Positions 1-6,307 of a stretch of 10,189 nucleotides of DNA are shown in pieces. How positions within the stretch are numbered: position 1 is the stretch's first letter; each line of letters opens with the position of its first letter. The notes under the pieces were generated by a model that did not search any database, had not been told where the DNA came from, and saw nothing but the letters and a program-made list of their open reading frames with translations. The DNA is from Faecalibacterium sp. (GTDB taxonomy: Bacteria > Bacillota > Clostridia > Oscillospirales > Ruminococcaceae). The stretch is taken from positions 1 to 10,189 of the forward strand of contig JAHHRK010000054.1 of assembly GCA_020025795.1 (NCBI GenBank). The letters are read 5' to 3'. A program made the translations under genes and the position numbers.

Positions 1-804
1 ACCGGCCGTACCATCCTGCGCCTGAACGGCGAAAAGACCGGCGGCCAGGTGCTGTTCAACGGCAAGGAAGTTTACGATCTGTCCAACAAGGAAATGCGTG
101 AGATGCGCACCAAGATGCAGATCATCTTCCAGGATCCGTTCTCCAGCCTGTCCCCCCGTCTGCCTGTCGGCGAAATCATCGGCGAAGCTGTGCGTGAGCA
201 CAAGCTGTGCAAGCCGGATGAATTCAACGATTACGTGGACCGTATTATGGACCACTGCGGCCTGCAGCCCTTCCACAAGGACCGCTATCCCCACGAGTTC
301 TCCGGTGGTCAGCGTCAGCGTATCTGCATTGCACGTGCACTGGCTCTGAACCCTGAGTTCGTTGTGTGTGACGAGCCGGTTTCCGCACTGGACGTTTCCA
401 TTCAGGCACAGATCATCAACCTGCTGAATGAACTGCAGGAGCGTTATAAGCTGACCTACCTGTTCATTTCTCATGATCTGTCTGTTGTTGAGCACATCTC
501 CGATACAGTCGGCGTTATGTATCTGGGCGGCCTGGTTGAGTACGGTGAAACTGCGGATATCTTCCGTAACCCGCTGCACCCCTACACCAAGGCTCTGTTC
601 TCTGCAATTCCGATTCCTGACCCCAACGTCAAGATGAATCGTATCGTGCTGGAAGGTTCTATTCCTTCTCCTGCAAATCCGCCGTCTGGCTGTAAGTTCC
701 ACACCCGTTGCCAGTATTGCAGCAAGCGTTGCCGCGAGGAAGCTCCCAAGCAGCGTGAGGTCGAGCCGGGTCATTTTGTCCGCTGCCACTTGTTTGACGA
801 GTAA
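1..804 (+). CDS. Oligopeptide/dipeptide ABC transporter ATP-binding protein, 5' end cut by window edge
   Basis: Cytoplasmic ATPase that powers an Opp/Dpp-type peptide importer; normally it pairs with an OppD/DppD partner under two permeases. The frame is open from base 1, and the first residues (TGRTILRL) are what directly follows the Walker A GKST in this family, so Walker A and the true start lie upstream. Visible in order: Q-loop IIFQDPFSSLSPR (about 121-159), ABC signature FSGGQRQR (298-321), Walker B FVVCDEP with D-loop SALD (358-393), and H-loop FISHD (463-477). The C-terminal oligopeptide-specific extension (about 540-800) is rich in cysteine (GCKFHTRCQYCSKRC, then RCHLF). Codons are strongly biased (CTG, CGT, AAG), as in a well expressed gene. 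The stop overlaps the next start (TAATG). The family is secure; peptide rather than nickel or sugar substrate is inferred from the OppF/DppF-like C-terminus. Confidence 0.93.
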   Translation, partial: TGRTILRLNGEKTGGQVLFNGKEVYDLSNKEMREMRTKMQIIFQDPFSSLSPRLPVGEIIGEAVREHKLCKPDEFNDYVDRIMDHCGLQPFHKDRYPHEFSGGQRQRICIARALALNPEFVVCDEPVSALDVSIQAQIINLLNELQERYKLTYLFISHDLSVVEHISDTVGVMYLGGLVEYGETADIFRNPLHPYTKALFSAIPIPDPNVKMNRIVLEGSIPSPANPPSGCKFHTRCQYCSKRCREEAPKQREVEPGHFVRCHLFDE

Positions 805-1127
805 TGGCAAAGTGGAATAAAAACAGTCCCATTGAGGATCCCGATGACGATGGCCGCACCATAGCGGATATGAGTGACCTTGCCCCCCACCGCAATTGGC
901 TGGGCGGCTGGTCGGACTCAACTGGTAAGAGCAGCATGACTCGGAAAGAATTTTCTGAGCCGCAGCCAAAACCGGAAAGTCGTCCCTGGGAACAGCCGGA
1001 AACGCTGAGTGGAGAACAGCGCTTCTGGGCCATAATGGGTGCATTGAAAGCAGCACTGTTGCTGGGCTTGGCCTATGTTGTTGGACTGGGTCTGATAGCG
1101 TGGTTGTTACTTTCGATCTGGAGCTGA
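804..1127 (+). CDS. Small C-terminal single-span membrane protein of unknown function, coupled to the ABC ATPase
   Basis: 107 residues that I do not recognise as a named family. Residues 1-75 are hydrophilic, acidic and proline-rich, probably disordered, with an EDPDDDGRTIADMSD stretch at 11-25 that looks like a constrained motif. Residues about 76-106 form one long hydrophobic segment (ALLLGLAYVVGLGLIAWLLL) ending three residues from the C-terminus, so the protein is probably tail-anchored with the bulk in the cytoplasm. The ATG at 804-806 overlaps the ATPase stop (TAATG), which implies translational coupling; no separate ribosome binding site is needed. An intrinsic terminator begins four bases after the stop, making this the last gene of the transporter operon. 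A role with the transporter is a guess from position only. Confidence 0.75.
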   Translation: MAKWNKNSPIEDPDDDGRTIADMSDLAPHRNWLGGWSDSTGKSSMTRKEFSEPQPKPESRPWEQPETLSGEQRFWAIMGALKAALLLGLAYVVGLGLIAWLLLSIWS

Positions 1128-1130
1128 ATG

Positions 1131-1162
1131 AAAGGCTTCTGCTATAAGCAGAAGCCTTTTTT
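1131..1162 (+). terminator. Intrinsic terminator of the peptide transporter operon
   Basis: A perfect 12-bp stem (1131-1142 with 1148-1159) has a 5-base TATAA loop, and a run of T spans 1157-1162. It lies directly after the stop at 1127. The ATG at 1128 sits in the base of this structure and is therefore not a plausible start for the next gene. Confidence 0.93.
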
Positions 1163-1189
1163 AAGACTCAAAATAATAAGTCATACTAT
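1161..1189 (+). promoter_or_regulatory. Possible sigma-A promoter for the PuuD-like gene
   Basis: TTAAGA (1161-1166), a 17-base spacer and TACTAT (1184-1189), each 4/6 to consensus. The overlapping TATAAA at 1187-1192 is an alternative -10. A promoter is expected here because a strong terminator lies just upstream, but the boxes are weak. Confidence 0.35.
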
Positions 1190-1229
1190 AAATGTTTGCC
1201 TCTGTACGAGAAAGAAAGGAGTGTTGTCC

Positions 1230-1934
1230 ATGAAAAAAAGACCTGTTATTGGCATCCCTTATATTGGTTCGGGTGCAGAACACCATTATATGCTGGGAAA
1301 TTATATTTTTGCTTTGCTGCGCGCAGGTGCGCGCCCCAAGATTTTGAAACGTACCGATGATCCTGCGGTATTCAAACAGTATCTGGAACTGTGTGATGGC
1401 TTTTTGATGCCAGGTGGCCCGGATATCGATCCCAGCCGTTACGGCCGTGAAAAAGAGCCAGAATGTGGCGAAATTGATCCGGCACGTGATGATTTCGAGC
1501 TGGAGTTGCTGAAATGGCTGCTGCCCACGCAGAAACCGATTCTGGGTATTTGCCGCGGCTGTCAGGCGCTGGCTGTGGCATCTGGTGGTACTCTGATTCA
1601 GGACATCACCTCCAAGCAGGCATTCAATCATCACAATAGAGAGAATCTGCGGAAAGCAATGCATTTCATTACGCTGGAAGGCGACAGCATTTTGCGCGAT
1701 ATTCTGCCGGAAAATGAGGACACTATGCGTGTAAACACATGGCACCATCAGGTAGTGGAACAGCCGGGGCAGGGGATGCGTGTAATCGCATACAGCCCGG
1801 ACGGCTTTGCAGAAGCCATTCAGCACGATGACAGAGCGTTTTGCCTGGGTGTGCAGTGGCATCCGGAGCATCTGATCTTTCGCGACAAAAAGCAGCAGCA
1901 TATCTTCAATGCATTCATTCGGGCCTGCCGATAA
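1230..1934 (+). CDS. Gamma-glutamyl-gamma-aminobutyrate hydrolase-like protein (class I glutamine amidotransferase fold, peptidase C26)
   Basis: 234-residue cytoplasmic hydrolase of the PuuD/peptidase C26 family, which cleaves gamma-glutamyl amide bonds, for example gamma-glutamyl-GABA in putrescine breakdown. Family landmarks are MPGGPDIDPSRYG (about 64-76), DPARDDFELEL (about 87-97), the nucleophile elbow GICRGCQ with Cys108, and VQWHPEH with His211 and Glu213 completing the triad. Length fits the family (about 230-255). The ATG at 1230 was chosen because AAAGGAG lies 8 bases upstream (1215-1221) and MKKRPVIGIPY matches the usual N-terminus; the frame stays open back to 1128, but that part overlaps a terminator. 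The gene has its own terminator and no putrescine-pathway neighbours, so the physiological substrate is open. It is not the GMP synthetase glutaminase subunit, whose elbow reads differently (G-x-C-Y/L-G-x-Q). Confidence 0.88.
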   Translation: MKKRPVIGIPYIGSGAEHHYMLGNYIFALLRAGARPKILKRTDDPAVFKQYLELCDGFLMPGGPDIDPSRYGREKEPECGEIDPARDDFELELLKWLLPTQKPILGICRGCQALAVASGGTLIQDITSKQAFNHHNRENLRKAMHFITLEGDSILRDILPENEDTMRVNTWHHQVVEQPGQGMRVIAYSPDGFAEAIQHDDRAFCLGVQWHPEHLIFRDKKQQHIFNAFIRACR

Positions 1935-1995
1935 AGCACAAATGCTTTACGGCGTGGTATCGTGAAAAACAACAAATATCGATGCAGGGAAAAGC

Positions 1996-2029
1996 GGCGT
2001 GCAGGGGAAATCCTGCGCGCCATTTTTTT
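1996..2029 (+). terminator. Intrinsic terminator after the PuuD-like gene
   Basis: A 10-bp GC-rich stem with one G-U pair (1996-2005 with 2012-2021) and loop GGAAAT is followed by seven T (2023-2029). It lies 61 bases past the stop codon. A small AT-rich hairpin (TAAAGCA/TGCTTTA, 1932-1948) overlaps the stop and has no T-run. Confidence 0.9.
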
Positions 2030-2040
2030 CGGGAACATCG

Positions 2041-2154
2041 GCGACTTTTAACGATGCGGACATATCTGTGTGGAAACATTGCGAAGATTGGACACCGGAA
2101 GCGAGAAGAATTTTTACGGAATACGGTATGAATTGGATAGCTGCTGAAAAGTAA
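2041..2154 (+). other. Short protein-like open frame, possible gene remnant
   Basis: Frame 1 is open from 1966 to a TAA at 2152-2154. From 2041 it reads like a real C-terminus: ATFNDADISVWKHCEDW, then TPEARRIFTEYGMNWIAAEK. The mix of Trp, His, Cys and charged residues is unlike random intergenic translation. However, there is no start with a ribosome binding site: the only in-frame candidate, GTG at 1999, lies inside the upstream terminator. The ATA and double AGA codons differ from the neighbours. I do not recognise the sequence. It may be the tail of a deleted gene or chance. Confidence 0.25.
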
Positions 2155-2159
2155 AAGCA

Positions 2160-2207
2160 CTTTCCATCGTTTTACCGAAGAAACTTATTGTCGGAATCGT
2201 TGGAAAG
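2160..2207. repeat. Long imperfect inverted repeat overlapping the antiporter promoter
   Basis: CTTTCCATCG (2160-2169) faces CGTTGGAAAG (2198-2207) with one mismatch. Inside it CCGA (2175-2178) faces TCGG (2191-2194) around a 12-base loop. The right arm covers the proposed -35 box (2200-2205). It could be an operator, or the remains of a terminator for whatever once occupied 2041-2154, though no T-run follows directly (a 5-T run is at 2215-2219). Confidence 0.45.
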
Positions 2208-2229
2208 CACTGCCTTTTTGTGGTATGAT
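2200..2229 (+). promoter_or_regulatory. Extended -10 sigma-A promoter for the NhaC-family gene
   Basis: TTGGAA (2200-2205, 4/6), an 18-base spacer and TATGAT (2224-2229, 5/6) preceded by TGG, which gives an extended -10 (TGnTATGAT). Transcription would start near 2236, leaving a leader of about 29 bases. Confidence 0.65.
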
Positions 2230-2264
2230 ATACAGGTTAAGTAAAAAGGAAAGGATGTACCAAT

Positions 2265-3551
2265 TTGGAAACAAAGACGAAGCAAGGGCGTGCGGTTGCC
2301 TTGCTACCTATTGGCGTATTTTTGGTGGTTTTTCTTGGTTCCGGCATCATCACCGGAGACTTCTATGCGATGCCGACAATCATTGCTTTTTTGATTGCGC
2401 TGGGCGTTGCATTTATGCAGAACAAAGCGCTGTCGTTCAATGACAAAATGACATTGATCGCAAAAGGCGTAGGAGACGAAAACATCGTTACCATGTGCCT
2501 GATTTTTTTGTGTGCTGGTGGATTTTCCGGAGCTGTATCCGCAGCTGGCGGCGTGGAAAGCACAGTCGCACTGGGCTTGTCCATTTTGCCGCCCAAAGTG
2601 GCGGTTGTGGGCTTGTTTGTGATTGGCTGTTTTATCTCGATTTCGATGGGCACTTCAATGGGAACCATCACTACACTGGCACCGATTGCGGTGGGAATCA
2701 GCCAGACCGCAGGCTTTCCGGTGGAAATTTGTATTGGTGCCGTTATGTGCGGTGCAATGTTTGGCGATAACCTGTCTATGATTTCGGATACAACCATCGC
2801 GGCGGTCAAAACGCAGGGCTGTGAGATGAAGGATAAGTTCAGAGAGAACTTTTTCATCGTGCTGCCTGCCGCATTGATGACCATTGTCCTGTTCTTCCTA
2901 CTGACGCGCACCGGTGGCACTGCAATCACGGAGAATCTGGAGTATGACCTGTTTAAGGTAATGCCGTATTTCCTGGTCCTGATTGGCGCGCTCATTGGCG
3001 TAAATGTATTTGTGGTGCTGATCAGTGGTACGGTGGTTTCGCTGATTGTAGGTGTGGTCAGCGGAAGCATTCCGGTAAGCCAGATGTTCCAGGTGGTGGG
3101 CAACGGCGTAACAGGAATGTACGACATCACGGTGATCTCCATTATCGTGGCTTGTATCGTTTCTCTGGTGCGTGAATATGGCGGTATCCAGTTTGTACTG
3201 GACTGCATCGAAAAGCGCGTCCATAGCCCGCGTGGTGCCGAAGCTGGTATTGCAGGTCTGGCATTGATGGTAGATGCCTGTACCGCAAATAATACCGTCG
3301 CAATTGTTATGGCTGGTCCCATTGCAAAAGACATCAGCGAAAACTATGACATCTCGCCCAAGCGTGCGGCTTCGCTGCTGGATATTTTCAGTTCCGTGGG
3401 GCAGGGAATGATTCCATACGGCGCTCAGCTACTCAGTGCAGCCACGCTGACGGGATTGACACCGTTCCAAATCATGCCATATCTATACTATCCGTTTTTG
3501 ATGGCAGTGAGTGCGATGATTTTCATTTGTTTCCGTAAAAAGCGTGCTTGA
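2265..3551 (+). CDS. Na+/H+ antiporter, NhaC family
   Basis: 428-residue polytopic inner-membrane protein with about ten or more hydrophobic spans, consistent with NhaC-type secondary antiporters that exchange sodium for protons. Diagnostic stretches are SMGTSMGTITTLAPIA (about 127-142), GDNLSMISDTT (167-177; the family usually has GDxLSPxSDTT), VDACTANNTVAIVMAGPI (336-353) and GQGMIPYGAQLL (379-390). The start is TTG at 2265: GGAAAGGA (2248-2255) sits 9 bases upstream and the next residues run into the first membrane span. The nearby ATG at 2255 is in another frame that soon stops. The gene is monocistronic, between its own promoter and terminator. The family is confident; whether the real substrate is sodium or an organic ion, as for the related malate/lactate exchanger MleN, cannot be told from sequence. 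Confidence 0.87.
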   Translation: METKTKQGRAVALLPIGVFLVVFLGSGIITGDFYAMPTIIAFLIALGVAFMQNKALSFNDKMTLIAKGVGDENIVTMCLIFLCAGGFSGAVSAAGGVESTVALGLSILPPKVAVVGLFVIGCFISISMGTSMGTITTLAPIAVGISQTAGFPVEICIGAVMCGAMFGDNLSMISDTTIAAVKTQGCEMKDKFRENFFIVLPAALMTIVLFFLLTRTGGTAITENLEYDLFKVMPYFLVLIGALIGVNVFVVLISGTVVSLIVGVVSGSIPVSQMFQVVGNGVTGMYDITVISIIVACIVSLVREYGGIQFVLDCIEKRVHSPRGAEAGIAGLALMVDACTANNTVAIVMAGPIAKDISENYDISPKRAASLLDIFSSVGQGMIPYGAQLLSAATLTGLTPFQIMPYLYYPFLMAVSAMIFICFRKKRA

Positions 3552-3576
3552 TTCAAAACAATATGTATAAATTAAT

Positions 3577-3613
3577 AAAAAAGCGACACGATGTATTATC
3601 GTGCCGCTTTTTT
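3577..3613 (+). terminator. Intrinsic terminator of the NhaC-family gene, probably bidirectional
   Basis: Six A (3577-3582) pair with six T (3608-3613), GCG with CGC, there is one A/C mismatch, then CACGAT (3587-3592) pairs with ATCGTG (3598-3603) around a GTATT loop. The A/T arms would also let it stop transcription arriving from the minus-strand pseudogene. Confidence 0.92.
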
Positions 3614-3750
3614 ATTAGGAAAAGTCTGGTGTTCAGCCGAAAGCACTGCGTTTCCCAACCAGAGGCTAAAAACTTCCTTGCCGAAAATAAATTTTACAAA
3701 ATGGAATTTTATTTGCCATTTATCCTGACGGGATGTGTCTGAAAAGCAGA

Positions 3751-4440
3751 TTAGTTCTGCTCAGCCTGAGAAGATGCAGGCATCTTTACGCCTATCTTCT
3801 TCAGATAGTGGTCAATCATGCGGTTACTCTTGTCCGCGAACATCGGCTCGCCAAAATCTTGCGCAGCCAGCTGACTACTGCCGTTTGCACTCTCTGCCGG
3901 CCCAGACTATGGGGCCGAACTGGAACAGGTGCAACTCGTCGTCTACGCCTGTTTTGGTGTAAGCGTTTACAATGGCCCGTACACCGTAAGGAGTAAGCCG
4001 GTCTTTTACCGTCGCAAACAGGAATGCAGGCGGTGCATTGGCATCGATTGCACCGAAGGCATCCAGCACTTTTATGTCCGCTGCGGTGGGATTCGCTTTG
4101 CCAGTCAAAAGCTGTGTAAAGAAAGTGTTTTGCGGACCGTCCATACTTGCCACAGGATAGCCCAGCAACAGCGTATTGGGCTTGTTTTCGGCCAGCATAC
4201 CGGCAGCAGCGTCAGATGACCGCTGGCGGAAAAAGCACAGACAGCCATCTGGTCTGCTGCAATATGCCATTCGGCAGCGTGCTCGCACACAAGACCAATC
4301 GCCAGGAGACTTCAGCAAAAGGAGAAAACCCCGGCTGCGTCAAACCGCACGGAATTGTTCAGCACAAAAGTGCGGAAGCCTCGTGCAGCATAGGCCAGTA
4401 TAATCGGTTCGCCTTCGGTAGCGGCGTAACAGAGGTGTCC
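3751..4440 (-). pseudogene. Decayed alpha/beta hydrolase (acetylesterase-like) gene, 5'-truncated with several frameshifts
   Basis: Read on the minus strand from 4440, the pieces fit one esterase/lipase of the BD-FAE/acetylesterase type. HLCYAATEGEPIILAYAARGF (first frame) ends near 4330. GFSPFAEVSW (second frame) covers about 4330-4303. CEHAAEWHIAADQMAVC and AFSASGHL (first frame again) reach about 4211. AAAGMLAENKPNTLLLGYPV through DDELHLFQFGP (third frame) runs to about 3912. From about 3893, SANGSSQLAAQDFGEPMFAD and HYLKKIGVKMPASSQAEQN end at the stop 3753-3751. Breaks fall near 4329-4332 (extra C in a C-run), 4300-4304, 4211, 3911-3914 and 3890-3895. The nucleophile elbow, normally GFSAGG, reads AFSASG. 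The N-terminus including the expected oxyanion GGGY motif is missing upstream of 4440. Remaining text is well conserved, so inactivation looks fairly recent. Substrate class is inferred from family resemblance only. Confidence 0.85.
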
Positions 4441-4481
4441 ATCTATTCTAAAGAAAGCGATATACAATGGCAGAGAAACAC

Positions 4482-4510
4482 TTTACGCATCCGGCAGGAA
4501 AGCGTATAAT
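4482..4510 (+). promoter_or_regulatory. Sigma-A promoter for the isochorismatase-family gene
   Basis: TTTACG (4482-4487, 4/6), a 17-base spacer and a perfect TATAAT (4505-4510). It lies about 40 bases beyond the truncated end of the esterase remnant, so the deletion edge and this promoter are close. Confidence 0.75.
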
Positions 4511-4540
4511 AGGCGGCAATAAAAGGAAGGGAGAAAAAAG

Positions 4541-5068
4541 ATGCAGGACATTTTGGTTGTAGTAGATATGCAGAACGATTTTGTGGATGGTGCGCTTGGT
4601 TCCAGTGCAGCACAGGCCATCGTTCCGAAGGTCGTAGAGAAAATTCAGAGCTTTCCTGGTACGGTGCTGTTTACCCGTGATACCCACGAGGCGGACTATT
4701 TGCAGACGCAGGAAGGAAAGAATCTGCCGGTGCCGCATTGCATCCGGAACACAAAAGGCTGGCAGCTCTGCCCGGCGGTCGAGCAGCTGCGCCACACCGA
4801 GCCGCTGAACAAGGTCACATTTGGATCTCGCCAGCTGGGTGAGCTTTTATGCCGTATGGATCTGCAGCAGGCCATTGGCAGCGTGACGTTGGTGGGCCTT
4901 TGCACCGATATCTGCGTGATTTCCAATGCAATGCTGGTGAAGGCCTTTTTGCCGGAAGTTCCTGTGATTGTGGATGCCTCTTGCTGTGCTGGTGTCACGG
5001 CGGAAAGCCATCAGACGGCGCTGGATACCATGCGTGCATGCCAGATCAAAATTGAGAACGACAAATAA
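4541..5068 (+). CDS. Isochorismatase-family cysteine hydrolase, nicotinamidase-like
   Basis: 175-residue cytoplasmic hydrolase of the isochorismatase-like fold. The catalytic triad is visible: Asp9 in VVVDMQNDF, Lys91 in NKVTFGS, and Cys125 in VGLCTDICV, which also carries the family's cis-peptide region. Asp47 and His49 in TRDTHEADY and His66 in PHCIRNTKGW are placed like the zinc ligands of nicotinamidases. Nicotinamide to nicotinate (NAD salvage) is therefore the best guess, although other amidases and ureidohydrolases share this fold. Length is typical of short family members. ATG 4541 is preceded by AAGGAAGGGAG (4523-4533). No clear terminator follows: only an AT-only GAAAAAGT/ACTTTTTTC pairing at 5071-5090. 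The gene is flanked by a pseudogene and a purine gene, so context does not fix the substrate. Confidence 0.85.
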   Translation: MQDILVVVDMQNDFVDGALGSSAAQAIVPKVVEKIQSFPGTVLFTRDTHEADYLQTQEGKNLPVPHCIRNTKGWQLCPAVEQLRHTEPLNKVTFGSRQLGELLCRMDLQQAIGSVTLVGLCTDICVISNAMLVKAFLPEVPVIVDASCCAGVTAESHQTALDTMRACQIKIENDK

Positions 5069-5090
5069 GCGAAAAAGTAAAACTTTTTTC

Positions 5091-5119
5091 TTGCATTGTG
5101 ACGAAAAATGCTTTATACT
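5091..5119 (+). promoter_or_regulatory. Possible promoter and structured leader start for the GMP synthetase gene
   Basis: TTGCAT (5091-5096, 3/6), a 17-base spacer and TATACT (5114-5119, 5/6). The leader after it contains a small hairpin, AGAAAC/GTTTCT (5126-5143), partly overlapping a perfect 10-bp palindrome CTGATATCAG (5142-5151). No purine riboswitch core was recognised. Confidence 0.5.
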
Positions 5120-5188
5120 CTGAAAAGAAACACTGAAGTTTCTGATATCAGTAATACATATTTATCATAAAACACAGGAGGCTTGACA

Positions 5189-6169
5189 ATGGATCAGAAC
5201 AAGAGACCTGAAAGCATGGAACGAATCACGACTGCTGCATTGGCAGAAAAGTTTATTGAAGAGCAGGTTGCTGCTGTACGTGCACAGGTTGGCGACAAGA
5301 AGGTGCTGCTGGCACTGTCTGGCGGCGTAGACAGCTCTGTTGTAGCTGCACTGCTGATCAAGGCAATTGGTAAGCAGCTGGTCTGCGTACACGTTAACCA
5401 CGGTCTGATGCGCAAGGGCGAAAGCGAGCAGGTTCTGGAAGTGTTCGGTTCTCAGATGGACGCAAACCTGATCTATGTGGACGCTACCGAGCGTTTCCTG
5501 ACCAAGCTGGAAGGTGTCACCGATCCTGAGACCAAGCGTAAGATTATCGGCGGCGAGTTCATCGAAGTCTTTAACGAAGAAGCTCGCAAGCAGGAGGGCA
5601 TTTCCTTCCTGGCACAGGGCACCATTTACCCCGACATCCTGGAGAGCGATGGCGTCAAGGCACACCACAACGTTGGTGGCCTGCCTGAGGACATGAATTT
5701 CGAGCTGGTTGAGCCGGTTCGTCTGCTGTTCAAGGACGAAGTCCGCGTGGTTGGTGCAGCACTGGGCCTGCCCGATTCCATGGTCAACCGTCAGCCGTTC
5801 CCCGGCCCCGGCCTGGGCGTGCGCTGCACTGGCGCTATCACTCGCGATCGTCTGCACTCTCTGCGTGAGTCCGACGCTATCCTGCGTGAAGAGTTCGAGA
5901 AGGCTGGCCTGACCAAGCAGGTTTGGCAGTTCTTCACCGTCGTGCCCGACTTCCGTTCTACCGGTGTCCGTGACGGCAAGCGTGCATGGGATTGGCCTGT
6001 GATCATCCGTGCTGTCAACACTGTTGACGCTATGACCGCAACTGTGCCTGAGCTGGATTGGGCGGTTCTGAAGAAGATCACCGATCGTATCCTGGCTGAG
6101 GTTCCCGGCGTCTGCCGTGTCCTGTACGATCTGAGCCCCAAGGGCCCCGCTACCATCGAGTGGGAATAA
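5189..6169 (+). CDS. guaAb: GMP synthetase ATP-pyrophosphatase subunit without a glutaminase domain (GuaAb type)
   Basis: 326 residues that convert XMP to GMP by adenylating XMP and displacing with ammonia, the last step of guanine nucleotide synthesis. Visible: the PP-loop LSGGVDSS (43-50) near the N-terminus, HVNHGLMRKGE, AQGTIYPDILES, PVRLLFKDEVR, the XMP-site loop PFPGPGLGVRC (203-213) and the hallmark C-terminus PKGPATIEWE (317-326). The ATP-pyrophosphatase and dimerisation domains are complete. What is absent is the class I glutaminase domain of about 190-200 residues that precedes them in ordinary bacterial GuaA (about 510-525 residues). ATG 5189 has AGGAGG (5176-5181) 7 bases upstream, and upstream sequence in this frame does not encode a glutaminase. 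Codons are highly biased, suggesting strong expression. A separate glutaminase must act in trans, or free ammonia is used. Confidence 0.92.
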   Translation: MDQNKRPESMERITTAALAEKFIEEQVAAVRAQVGDKKVLLALSGGVDSSVVAALLIKAIGKQLVCVHVNHGLMRKGESEQVLEVFGSQMDANLIYVDATERFLTKLEGVTDPETKRKIIGGEFIEVFNEEARKQEGISFLAQGTIYPDILESDGVKAHHNVGGLPEDMNFELVEPVRLLFKDEVRVVGAALGLPDSMVNRQPFPGPGLGVRCTGAITRDRLHSLRESDAILREEFEKAGLTKQVWQFFTVVPDFRSTGVRDGKRAWDWPVIIRAVNTVDAMTATVPELDWAVLKKITDRILAEVPGVCRVLYDLSPKGPATIEWE

Positions 6170-6266
6170 TTTCAGCACTTGAACAATTCTTAGTTTGCAA
6201 GGATTTTCGCTGATACTATGCCATTTTGGCAACGAAGTGGCAACCTTATTTGATTTATCGCAAAGG

Positions 6267-6306
6267 AAAGAGCTAACTGACTTTTGAAAGCCGGTTAGCT
6301 CTTTTT
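6267..6306. terminator. Terminator between convergent GMP synthetase and Nudix genes
   Basis: AAAGAGCTAAC (6267-6277) pairs perfectly with GTTAGCTCTTT (6294-6304), extended by two more pairs and an inner CTT/AAG stem. A T-run spans 6302-6306. It lies about 100 bases past the GMP synthetase stop and two bases from the Nudix stop, so it may serve both directions. The 6170-6266 stretch holds nothing else recognisable. Confidence 0.88.
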
Positions 6307-6307
6307 G

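Noticed and set aside
1128..1229. Longer start (ATG 1128) for the PuuD-like gene
   Set aside because: That ATG is in the base of the upstream terminator hairpin, has no ribosome binding site, and the added residues do not match the family.
1230..1934. This class I glutaminase-fold protein as the missing GMP synthetase glutaminase subunit
   Set aside because: The elbow GICRGCQ and the GGPDIDP and DPARDDFELEL motifs are those of the PuuD/peptidase C26 family. The gene lies about 3.3 kb away with its own terminator.
2363..3334. 323-codon minus-strand open frame antisense to the antiporter gene
   Set aside because: Low-complexity Thr/Ile/Pro-rich translation typical of the reverse of hydrophobic membrane codons. 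The plus strand has clear NhaC motifs.
2203..3649. Shared 11-mer GAAAGCACTGC near 2203 and 3639 as a repeat element
   Set aside because: The match does not extend on either side; with only two copies it is compatible with chance.
3929..4509. Plus-strand open frames across the esterase remnant
   Set aside because: Their translations have no family resemblance, while the minus strand of the same bases reads as successive parts of one esterase.
5071..5090. GAAAAAGT/ACTTTTTTC as terminator of the isochorismatase-family gene
   Set aside because: The stem is almost all A-T and short with no separate T-tract, so termination there is doubtful; it also overlaps the start of the next promoter region.
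5165..6232. 355-codon minus-strand open frame antisense to the GMP synthetase gene
   Set aside because: It mirrors a highly codon-biased gene; such antisense frames are open by composition. No ribosome binding site or recognisable domain.
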